From an uncultured Ruminococcus sp. (GTDB lineage Bacteria > Bacillota > Clostridia > Oscillospirales > Ruminococcaceae), in contig CAMWRL010000140.1 of assembly GCA_947176685.1 (NCBI GenBank), positions 1 to 5,097 of the forward strand: DNA of 5,097 bases. The letters run 5' to 3'. Positions 1-4,855 of this stretch are shown here, one piece after another. The position numbers were made by a program, and so were the translations under genes. The notes beneath the pieces were generated by a model that was not told the DNA's origin, made no database searches, and worked only from the letters and a program-made list of their open reading frames with translations. Within the stretch, counting starts at the first letter, position 1. Each line of letters begins with the position of its first letter.

Positions 1-39
1 TTGGTTGATCAAAACTCACAGAAATTAAGCTGTAAATAA
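1..39 (+). CDS. Possible 3' end of a plus-strand gene cut by the window edge
   Basis: Frame 1 is open from the window edge and reads LVDQNSQKLSCK before a TAA at 37-39. The stop touches the foot of a strong terminator stem that starts at 38, which is where a plus-strand gene would be expected to end. Twelve codons are too few to identify a product. Frame 2 is also open for eight codons (stop at 26-28), so the frame is uncertain. The alternative is that no gene ends here and the terminator serves only the minus-strand micropeptide unit. Confidence 0.25.
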   Translation: MVDQNSQKLSCK

Positions 40-66
40 AAATCCCCTGATAAACAGGGGATTTTT
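38..66. terminator. Bidirectional rho-independent terminator
   Basis: A perfect 12-bp inverted repeat (38-49 with 55-66, core TCCCCTG/CAGGGGA) encloses a 5-nt loop, ATAAA. A-tracts and T-tracts on both sides give a U-run in either direction. On the minus strand it lies seven bases beyond the stop codon of the 19-residue peptide, so it closes that transcript. It could also end a plus-strand gene whose stop is at 37-39. Confidence 0.9.
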
Positions 67-68
67 TG

Positions 69-97
69 TCAGCTTAACAGCCGCAGTTATTGAAAAG
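69..97 (-). repeat. Direct repeat, copy 1 (end of 19-aa micropeptide gene)
   Basis: These 29 bases match 165-193 with only two mismatches, 96 bp apart. The repeat covers the last six codons, the stop and five bases beyond it. Both mismatches change amino acids (Asn/Lys and Gly/Cys). This points to a tandem duplication of a small gene. Confidence 0.85.
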
Positions 98-133
98 TTT
101 GCATATAAGCTTAAAAAGTTCGTTACAGCACAT
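74..133 (-). CDS. Cysteine-rich micropeptide, 19 aa (paralogue of the upstream 17-aa peptide)
   Basis: The ORF encodes MCCNELFKLICKLFNNCGC and ends in TAA. A near-perfect ribosome-binding site, TAAGGAGG (143-150), lies 9 bases before the ATG, which is the best reason to believe such a short frame is translated. Five of 19 residues are Cys (2, 3, 11, 17, 19). The middle (ELFKLICKLF) alternates hydrophobic and charged residues and could form a short amphipathic helix. It aligns with the 17-aa peptide encoded upstream: both have MC, a central Cys-x-Leu-Phe and an Asn-Cys-x-Cys end. The two ORFs are 36 bp apart on one predicted transcript with its own promoter and terminator. No family is recognised. 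It could be a metal- or thiol-binding peptide, a signal or modified peptide, a small toxin, or a cysteine-codon leader peptide. Translation is well supported; function is unknown. Confidence 0.72.
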   Translation of the reverse strand: MCCNELFKLICKLFNNCGC

Positions 134-164
134 ATCGTCAGACCTCCTTATGTATTTTTACGTA

Positions 165-193
165 TCAGCTTAACAGCAGCAGTTCTTGAAAAG
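165..193 (-). repeat. Direct repeat, copy 2 (end of 17-aa micropeptide gene)
   Basis: This is the partner of 69-97, with 27 of 29 bases identical. It covers the last six codons, the stop and five bases downstream of the 17-aa peptide gene. Outside the repeat the two small genes diverge at the DNA level but stay alignable as protein. Confidence 0.85.
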
Positions 194-223
194 ACTGCAA
201 AGCATTTTTAAGATTTCGCACAT
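170..223 (-). CDS. Cysteine-rich micropeptide, 17 aa (first gene of the tandem pair)
   Basis: The ORF encodes MCEILKMLCSLFKNCCC followed by TAA. A ribosome-binding site, AAAAGGAG (233-240), lies 9 bases before the ATG, the same spacing as in the second gene. Five of 17 residues are Cys (2, 9, 15, 16, 17), ending in a run of three. Aligned to the 19-aa neighbour with a two-residue gap after Cys2, four Cys positions are shared, as are Glu, Lys, Leu-Phe and Asn. There is no signal peptide and no room for a leader-plus-core structure of the usual RiPP kind. It is the first ORF downstream of a promoter whose predicted start site is near 262. No known family is recognised. Conserved ribosome-binding sites, shared residues and duplication argue for a real gene pair; the role is open. 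Confidence 0.72.
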   Translation of the reverse strand: MCEILKMLCSLFKNCCC

Positions 224-268
224 AGTCCGGAACTCCTTTTTTATAAATTTCCCTCTTGGGATATTCAT

Positions 269-297
269 ATTATAGCACGGAACTAAAATAAAATCAA
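269..297 (-). promoter_or_regulatory. Promoter of the micropeptide unit, extended -10
   Basis: Read on the minus strand, TTGATT (292-297, four of six consensus bases) is followed after 17 bp by a perfect TATAAT (269-274). The -10 is preceded by TGC, an extended -10. Transcription should start near 262, giving an RNA of about 225 nt that carries both micropeptide genes and ends at the terminator at 38-66. A small TCCC/GGGA hairpin (about 250-261) falls at the start of this RNA. Confidence 0.75.
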
Positions 298-337
298 TGC
301 AAAGATATTACCAGAAAAATTTACTTATACCGGAAAG

Positions 338-793
338 TCAGTTGATTATATATATTGCGGCTGCAAGATATGCGGCGAACGCACTCCACAACAGATAGGG
401 GACGTTCATAGCGGCAGCAGGTCTGCTTATTTTGCAGAAACGCATAATCATTACTCCGACAAGTATCAGCAAAGCTGCTGCCACTATTGCGGACAGCAAG
501 AAAAGTCTGAAACGGAAAAAAACTATACTCCACGAAAAGTTTACAGCAAGCTGTATTATGTAGATTTTGAGACTGTCGGGGCGTTTTCTTTTTACCAGAT
601 ACGCCGAAACTCCCATAAGTGCATAAAGAACTGCCCACACTATTGGAAATACTGTTGCCGGCGGTGACAGCGGCGGTCTGACTATCTGCGAATAAAATCC
701 CCCGAAGTCTCCGGCAATAACTGCTGAAACTGCTCCAACAAGTTCGGCGGTTACAACGGAAATAAGTAAATCTGTCAAGCTGAATTTTTTCAT
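338..793 (-). CDS. tspO: TspO/MBR family membrane protein (tryptophan-rich sensory protein)
   Basis: This 151-residue protein has the length and layout of the TspO/peripheral benzodiazepine receptor family: five hydrophobic helices and little else. Family marks are the RPPLSPP loop after helix 1 (39-45), VFPIVWAVLYALMG in helix 2 (48-61), QLAVNFSWSIVFF in helix 3 (81-93), and NVPYLLWSAFAAYL in helix 5 (130-143). Bacterial TspO proteins bind porphyrins and related ligands in the membrane and influence tetrapyrrole or stress responses; the ligand here cannot be told. The first Trp of the usual PPWxPP loop is Leu42 here. The start at 793 is chosen over an upstream ATG at 826 because AAGGGAG (801-807) sits 7 bases before it. 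The gene lies 58 bp after the metallophosphoesterase with no convincing promoter between, so co-transcription is likely. No clear terminator follows its stop. Confidence 0.93.
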   Translation of the reverse strand: MKKFSLTDLLISVVTAELVGAVSAVIAGDFGGFYSQIVRPPLSPPATVFPIVWAVLYALMGVSAYLVKRKRPDSLKIYIIQLAVNFSWSIVFFRFRLFLLSAIVAAALLILVGVMIMRFCKISRPAAAMNVPYLLWSAFAAYLAAAIYIIN

Positions 794-851
794 AGACGTA
801 CTCCCTTGTAAATAAAGATAGTACATACTTATTCAGCGTTGCAGGAAAATA

Positions 852-1514
852 TTACAGCCTGATAACGTTATTGAATACCGCATAGAATTTCAGGGGAATG
901 TGTTTGTCAATATGGCACTTTCCGAAAAACCACTTTTCATATTGACATGTCTTTATGAGTTCTTCAAAAAATGCGTGTACTTCCAGTCTTTCAAAAACGT
1001 CTACTCTTAAACAGTCCTTGAGAGATGACGGCGGTTCGTGAGTAATTATATAGTCCACCTTGTTGTCGTTAGCATAAAGATTTTTCAGACCGGAAGTTAT
1101 TTCCTTATGGGTAGGCTGTTCACGTTCCCACCAGTTTTCGCCGTCTTTCCGGAACTCGTAGTCGTGACTGTGACCGCCTCCGAATGTGAATATTTTTTTG
1201 TTTTCGATAGTGTAAACTTCTCCACGCATAAGGTGTACGATATTTCGGGAAATCCTATGTATTTTACCGCCGTGCCATAGTTCTTCCGGATAAGATTCCA
1301 GCAGGTCGAAGTTTTCATGACAGCCATCTGCGAAAGCTATAGTATATTCCTTTGCGGAAAGCTTTTTCAGAGTGGAAATTTCAGTTTTAGAGCCGTTCCA
1401 TATGAATCCGAAGTCTCCGCATATTATAAGAGTATCGCCTTTTCGGAGTTTCCGGAAGTCCGCCGCTTTAAAACGTTCAATATCTCCGTGAGTGTCGCCT
1501 GTTACATAAATCAT
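852..1514 (-). CDS. Calcineurin-like metallophosphoesterase, 220 aa
   Basis: This is a probably cytoplasmic metal-dependent phosphoesterase. N-terminal GDTHGD (6-11) supplies the Asp-x-His metal ligands, CGDFGFIW (32-39) the next Asp, DGCHENFD (63-70) corresponds to the GNHE motif, ITHEPP (157-162) supplies a His, and FGKCHIDK (197-204) corresponds to the final GHxH motif. This resembles the roughly 220-250 aa clostridial phosphoesterases with a GGxxSxD segment (here GGGHSHD, 112-118). Two usual metal-site residues differ: the Asn of GNHE is Cys65 and the first His of GHxH is Lys199. Activity may therefore be altered, or this may be a subfamily variant. The start at 1514 is preferred to the ATG at 1529 because GGAGG lies inside the longer reading, 8 bases before codon 1. 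The substrate is unknown. The gene is followed by tspO and diverges from the carboxypeptidase-like gene. Confidence 0.9.
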   Translation of the reverse strand: MIYVTGDTHGDIERFKAADFRKLRKGDTLIICGDFGFIWNGSKTEISTLKKLSAKEYTIAFADGCHENFDLLESYPEELWHGGKIHRISRNIVHLMRGEVYTIENKKIFTFGGGHSHDYEFRKDGENWWEREQPTHKEITSGLKNLYANDNKVDYIITHEPPSSLKDCLRVDVFERLEVHAFFEELIKTCQYEKWFFGKCHIDKHIPLKFYAVFNNVIRL

Positions 1515-1522
1515 TTTTTTAA

Positions 1523-1527
1523 CCTCC
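1523..1527 (-). promoter_or_regulatory. Ribosome-binding site that fixes the phosphoesterase start
   Basis: GGAGG on the minus strand lies 8 bases before the ATG at 1512-1514. It overlaps the second and third codons after the alternative ATG at 1527-1529, which itself has no ribosome-binding site. The longer form with MEVKK in front is therefore unlikely. Confidence 0.85.
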
Positions 1528-1544
1528 ATATATTTGATAAGTAT

Positions 1545-1573
1545 ATTTTAGCATATTTCCGGTCTGTCGTAAA
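1545..1573 (-). promoter_or_regulatory. Promoter for metallophosphoesterase-tspO
   Basis: On the minus strand TTTACG (1568-1573, four of six) and TAAAAT (1545-1550) are separated by 17 bp, and the -10 is preceded by TGC, an extended -10. The predicted start near 1538 leaves a short leader before the GGAGG. It lies back-to-back with the plus-strand promoter at 1601-1629. Confidence 0.6.
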
Positions 1574-1600
1574 GTCCGAAAAATTTTTTTTGAAAAGGGC

Positions 1601-1629
1601 TTTAAAAATCCTGAATAATCTGTTATAAT
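1601..1629 (+). promoter_or_regulatory. Promoter for the DacF-like gene, extended -10
   Basis: TTTAAA (1601-1606, four of six) and a perfect TATAAT (1624-1629) are 17 bp apart, with TGT directly before the -10. The start site should be near 1636, about 33 bases before the ATG. An 8-bp inverted repeat flanks the -10 box. Confidence 0.7.
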
Positions 1630-1645
1630 ATATTTCTCAGATTAT
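1615..1645. repeat. Inverted repeat flanking the -10 of the DacF-like gene (operator candidate)
   Basis: ATAATCTG (1615-1622) and CAGATTAT (1638-1645) are perfect inverted copies with a 15-bp spacer that holds the -10 box. The arm-to-arm centre distance is 23 bp, about two helical turns, which suits a dimeric regulator. It may be chance in AT-rich DNA; no known operator is recognised. Confidence 0.4.
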
Positions 1646-1668
1646 CATGTAAAAGTAAAGGAGTTAGT

Positions 1669-3063
1669 ATGAAAAAATTTTTATCAGCACTTGCGGCGTT
1701 GGTAATGACTTTGCCGCTTCTTTGCGTTCCGAAGGCAAACGCAGTCAACTTTACACTTAAAAAGCCTCTGCAAAGCGAATCGGTGATTTTAATCAACCGT
1801 GACACGGACACCGTAATTAACGAAAAAAACGCCGATATCCGACAAATGCCCGGACCTCTGGTCAATATTATGACAGCAGTTGTCGTTCTTGAAAACTGCG
1901 CTAACATAAATCAGGAAATTATAATTGATGATACTGTCTATTCCGATTTGATTTTCGACACGGAATATCCCGATGACGTCCGTACAGCCGAAATATATAA
2001 TGGTGACGTTCTTACGGTTACTGACCTGCTTTATGCAATGATGCTTACTTCTTCTATGGAGGCTTCACAGACTCTTGCGTATTATGTCGGCGGAAGCAAC
2101 GTTGACAACTTCGTGGACGTTATGAACCGGAAAGCTGACGAGCTTGGACTTGAAAATACCCACTTCACCAATCCGACGGGACTTTATGACGAAAACCAGT
2201 ATACTACAGCCCGTGATATGGCTAAACTTACTGAATATGCCCTGAACGTTTCAATATTTGAACAGATTGCTACAACTTATGAATATAAGCCGTCTGTTCC
2301 GAATCAGGAGAATCATAAGGACTTCAACGAATGGACTTGGAAACACTCCAACGAAATGATGAATCCCGAAAGCAGCGATTACTACAACGCCGCAAAGGGT
2401 ATCAAAACCGCAAACCTTGAACAGGCAGGACGTAATATAGTTACGTTGGCAAGCAAGGACGGCAACAATTATCTTGCAGTATTGATGAAGTCTCCCATAA
2501 GTGACGAAAACGGCAATATGATATATTCGCATATTGATGACGCAACAACGCTTTTTGACTGGGCATTCACGCATATTTCATATCAGGTATTACTTGCCGA
2601 TACCGCAGAAGTAGGCGAACTTCCGGTAGAGCTTGCGGACGGTAATGACTATGTGCTTGCCCGTCCTGCAAAGGAAGTATCAATACTCTGGTATGATGAA
2701 ATAGACGTTGCGGTTGTAAACAAGTATGACGTTAAGTGGTATAAAAAATCGCTGTATGCACCTGTTAAAAAGGGTGAACCTTTAGGGGAAGTAACTCTCA
2801 GATACAACGGTGAGGAACTTGGAACAGTTGAACTTGTTGCGGTATCGGATGTAAAGCGGTCGTCGTCCAAATACAACTTCTTTGCAGTAAAGCAGTTCAA
2901 GGACTCAAAGTGGTTTAAAACAGCGTTTATAGTATCGTTTACGTTGTGTGCTGTTTATATTCTGATGTGTATTTATTCGTGGCTTGTCTACAAAAACAAG
3001 AAAAAAGAAGACGATGCCAGAAGGCGTGCCGCACGTAAAAGAATGAATCCGAATAATGATTAA
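1669..3063 (+). CDS. Membrane-anchored D,D-carboxypeptidase homologue (peptidase S11/DacF-like), catalytic motifs lost
   Basis: The 464-residue protein has a signal peptide (1-25, cleavage after ANA), an S11 transpeptidase-like domain (about 30-290), a β-rich C-terminal domain (about 310-400), one transmembrane helix (about 418-441) and a basic cytoplasmic tail. The fold is shown by MPGPLVNIMTAVVVLE (60-75), which matches the usual PASLTKIMTALVVLE, by TNPTGL (167-172), and by GIKTANLEQAG (244-254), which matches GIKTGxTxxAG. Active family members trim the terminal D-Ala from peptidoglycan stem peptides. Here the catalytic SxxK is Pro63-Leu-Val-Asn66, SxN is Ser128-Ser-Met130 and KTG is Lys246-Thr-Ala248. 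The nucleophile and general base are both gone, so carboxypeptidase activity is unlikely although the frame is intact. A structural, regulatory or substrate-binding role is inferred. The start is supported by AAAGGAG (1657-1663) 5 bases upstream. It is transcribed alone, from a promoter at 1601 to a terminator at 3086. Confidence 0.92.
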   Translation: MKKFLSALAALVMTLPLLCVPKANAVNFTLKKPLQSESVILINRDTDTVINEKNADIRQMPGPLVNIMTAVVVLENCANINQEIIIDDTVYSDLIFDTEYPDDVRTAEIYNGDVLTVTDLLYAMMLTSSMEASQTLAYYVGGSNVDNFVDVMNRKADELGLENTHFTNPTGLYDENQYTTARDMAKLTEYALNVSIFEQIATTYEYKPSVPNQENHKDFNEWTWKHSNEMMNPESSDYYNAAKGIKTANLEQAGRNIVTLASKDGNNYLAVLMKSPISDENGNMIYSHIDDATTLFDWAFTHISYQVLLADTAEVGELPVELADGNDYVLARPAKEVSILWYDEIDVAVVNKYDVKWYKKSLYAPVKKGEPLGEVTLRYNGEELGTVELVAVSDVKRSSSKYNFFAVKQFKDSKWFKTAFIVSFTLCAVYILMCIYSWLVYKNKKKEDDARRRAARKRMNPNND

Positions 3064-3085
3064 TAATATTTCCGGTATTTCCGTT

Positions 3086-3120
3086 AAAAAATGCCCTCTG
3101 TAGTACAGAGAGCATTTTTT
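3086..3120. terminator. Bidirectional terminator between convergent genes
   Basis: A long inverted repeat (3086-3101 with 3105-3120; one C/A mismatch; core GC-C-CTCTGT/ACAGAG-A-GC; loop AGT) is flanked by A6 and T6 tracts. It follows the DacF-like stop codon by 22 bases and abuts the amidase stop codon (3120-3122) on the other strand, so it can end both transcripts. Confidence 0.9.
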
Positions 3121-3857
3121 CATATAAATATAAATTCACTGCTTGAATAACCGATAGTACCGTTATAGTTGACAACGTACCAGCCGTCAGTTTCGCCGTT
3201 AATCATAACCGTTGCACCGTTTGGAATTGACCCTATTACAGCAGACGACACATTGGGAAATTTCCGTATATTCAGACCTGAGCCGTCAGTTATAACAGTA
3301 CCCCAGCGGACGGCGGTCGGAGCAATCAGCGGTATTCCGAAGTAATCGCATATTGAACGGGCAATATTCCTTGCGATTAAGTCAAGGTTGTTTTTCAACC
3401 ACGCCTCATCAGCGTAATTGTCGTGGTAGCCGAGTTCGCACAATACCGCAACCGCATTTGTCCGGAGAACTTCTCCGAGAGTTGAAGTCGGTACAGCGTT
3501 AACCTTGTCGGGCAATGGGTAAATGCTTTTAAGGTTGTTGGCTATAATGTTGGCAAGATATTCACTGTCACGGCTTTTCGGTGCGAAGTATATATCAATG
3601 CCCCGAAGCTTTCCTGCTAAGTGTTCGGGCGCAGCGTTTGAATGAAGCGCAAGGTGTACATCATAGTAAGCGGCGTTTGAATCTTTTATAGCTCCGTTGA
3701 CGTTTCGGGCGGGGTCGTTGCGTACATAGGCTATTCCGCTTGACCTGAAATACGGTTCTATTCTGTCGGCGAGCAGATTCATATAAAGTTCCTCATTGCC
3801 GCTGGTAGCATATTGATTCCACTCCTGCGTTGAGGGACTTAAAAATACCTTTGGCAT
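3120..3857 (-). CDS. N-acetylmuramoyl-L-alanine amidase (Amidase_3) with C-terminal SH3b domain
   Basis: This 245-residue protein should cleave the bond between N-acetylmuramic acid and L-Ala in peptidoglycan. Residues 3-177 form an Amidase_3 domain: LSPSTQEWN (6-14), Asn-Glu-Glu (21-23), the metal-ligand segment LHSNAAP (71-77), and the catalytic segment CELGYHDN (140-147, Glu141). The last 60 residues (about 185-245), with a GLNIRxxP motif, are a bacterial SH3 domain that binds cell wall. The usual first zinc-ligand His near the N-terminus is absent (Ser-Pro-Ser-Thr-Gln in its place). No signal peptide or membrane segment is visible, unlike exported autolysins, so release could depend on lysis or a non-classical route, as for phage endolysins. 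The start at 3857 has GAAAGGA 11 bases upstream. An upstream in-frame ATG at 3899 would add 14 residues but has no ribosome-binding site. The gene lies 75 bp downstream of tyrA and converges on the DacF-like gene. Confidence 0.88.
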   Translation of the reverse strand: MPKVFLSPSTQEWNQYATSGNEELYMNLLADRIEPYFRSSGIAYVRNDPARNVNGAIKDSNAAYYDVHLALHSNAAPEHLAGKLRGIDIYFAPKSRDSEYLANIIANNLKSIYPLPDKVNAVPTSTLGEVLRTNAVAVLCELGYHDNYADEAWLKNNLDLIARNIARSICDYFGIPLIAPTAVRWGTVITDGSGLNIRKFPNVSSAVIGSIPNGATVMINGETDGWYVVNYNGTIGYSSSEFIFI

Positions 3858-3912
3858 AGAAAAAGCGTTCCTTTCAGTGGAATTGAGATTATCTCTCATA
3901 ACATTCTATGCC
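3853..3912. repeat. Inverted repeat spanning the amidase start region
   Basis: GGCATAGAA (3853-3861) and TTCTATGCC (3904-3912) are perfect 9-bp inverted copies 42 bp apart. The left copy includes the amidase start codon; the right copy covers a candidate -10 box and forms part of the short palindrome CTATGCCATAG (3906-3916). Between them lies a second palindrome, GAGATTATCTC (3885-3895). If RNA from the tyrA promoter reads through, pairing would bury the AUG. Confidence 0.45.
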
Positions 3913-3932
3913 ATAGGAAAAATAATTGTTAC
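3903..3932 (-). promoter_or_regulatory. Weak candidate promoter for the amidase gene
   Basis: On the minus strand GTAACA (3927-3932, four of six) and TAGAAT (3903-3908) are 18 bp apart, placing a start site near 3896 and a leader of about 40 bases. No terminator is visible between tyrA and the amidase, so read-through from tyrA is an equal possibility. Confidence 0.35.
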
Positions 3933-4784
3933 TTAGTTGGGCTGACCTACACGATGACGGAGATTGTCTTCTTTAAGTTTTCTGCCCTCTGCTATAAGAT
4001 TGCGCATAGTTTCGGAGTCACGGTTCTGGAGTGCGTCACGGTATTTCAGAAGATTTCCGATAAGCGTATCAAGCTCAAACTGTAAATTGTCACAGTTCTG
4101 CATAAAAAGGTCAGTCCACATTTTTTCGTTCATAGTAGCGATACGGGTCATATCCTGAAAGCTTCCGCCGCTGAAACCGCATTCCAGACCTAATTCGGGA
4201 CTTTTTACATATGCGCTTGATACGATATGCGCAAGCTGCGAAGTATATGCAATCATTCTGTCGTGGTTTTCCGGACTTGTCATAACGATTTTTCCTGCAC
4301 CGATTTCGGAAGCGAGTTTTTTCAACAGTTCAATATCATCATTGTTGCTGTCCTCAAAGGGCGTAATAATAAAATTGGCTTTTACAAACAGGTCGGGGGT
4401 ACTGTTTGAGTAACCGCCGAACTCTTTGCCTGCCATAGGGTGAATGCCAAGATAGCGGAGATTGTTTTTTTCTGCTATGGACTTCATACGTTTGCAGAAG
4501 TCGCCCTTTATACCGCAAACGTCAGTGACAAGTGTGTCAGGACTGAATTTTCCGGCATTTTCGGAAAAGAATTTTTCAGCGGTTTCCGGAAACAGCGATA
4601 TGATAATCAAATCGAAATTATCATAGTTTCCGTCAAAGGCGCAGTCAATTGCAATGTCACGGAGAGCATTTTCTTCAATATCGTGGTTTATATCGCAGCC
4701 GGCAACGGTATGGTAAGTATATTTTTTAAGGGCTTTGCAGACTGAGCCGCCGATAAGTCCCAGTCCGACAACGAGAATATTCAT
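3933..4784 (-). CDS. tyrA: Prephenate dehydrogenase (tyrosine biosynthesis)
   Basis: The enzyme oxidatively decarboxylates prephenate to 4-hydroxyphenylpyruvate, the precursor of tyrosine, in the cytoplasm. The 283-residue protein begins with a Rossmann nucleotide-binding motif GLGLIGGS (7-14). Asp31 at the end of the second strand suggests NAD rather than NADP, by family precedent. Further marks are VTDVCGIKG (86-94), the substrate-binding GIHPMAGKEFGGY (113-125, with His115), the helical-domain segment NHDRMIAYTSQLAH (173-186), and GGSFQDMTRIA further on. It is a single-domain form: no chorismate mutase is fused in front and no ACT regulatory domain is fused behind. The start is backed by GAAAGGT about 10 bases upstream. 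A near-consensus promoter lies just before it, so it need not depend on the pseudouridine synthase gene, whose stop is 71 bp away. No other aromatic-pathway gene is in the window. Confidence 0.95.
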   Translation of the reverse strand: MNILVVGLGLIGGSVCKALKKYTYHTVAGCDINHDIEENALRDIAIDCAFDGNYDNFDLIIISLFPETAEKFFSENAGKFSPDTLVTDVCGIKGDFCKRMKSIAEKNNLRYLGIHPMAGKEFGGYSNSTPDLFVKANFIITPFEDSNNDDIELLKKLASEIGAGKIVMTSPENHDRMIAYTSQLAHIVSSAYVKSPELGLECGFSGGSFQDMTRIATMNEKMWTDLFMQNCDNLQFELDTLIGNLLKYRDALQNRDSETMRNLIAEGRKLKEDNLRHRVGQPN

Positions 4785-4819
4785 AAAAAATCAGACCTTT
4801 CAAAAAAGATTATAAAAAA

Positions 4820-4848
4820 ATTATAACGCTTTAAACAACAGAAGTCAA
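4820..4848 (-). promoter_or_regulatory. Promoter of tyrA
   Basis: On the minus strand TTGACT (4843-4848, five of six) and a perfect TATAAT (4820-4825) are exactly 17 bp apart. A second TATAAT (4809-4814) follows 5 bp later without a matching -35. The start site should be near 4813, giving a leader of about 30 bases. No T-box, riboswitch or attenuator fits in so short a leader. Confidence 0.8.
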
Positions 4849-4855
4849 GCATCTG

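Noticed and set aside
250..261. TCCC/GGGA hairpin at the start of the micropeptide RNA, as a riboswitch or terminator
   Set aside because: Four base pairs with no U-tract are too little to claim a regulatory element; at most it stabilises the 5' end.
321..638. Minus-strand 105-codon frame overlapping the tspO gene
   Set aside because: It is out of frame with the clear TspO protein, has no family motifs and no ribosome-binding site; it is a shadow.
1515..1529. Longer start for the metallophosphoesterase (MEVKK extension)
   Set aside because: The extension's own codons form the GGAGG ribosome-binding site for the inner ATG, and homologous proteins begin at the β-strand MIYVTGD.
4440..4745. 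Plus-strand 101-codon frame inside tyrA
   Set aside because: It lies wholly antisense to well-conserved tyrA sequence and resembles no known protein. Similar antisense frames at 1038-1280, 1317-1628 and 4227-4409 were dismissed for the same reason.
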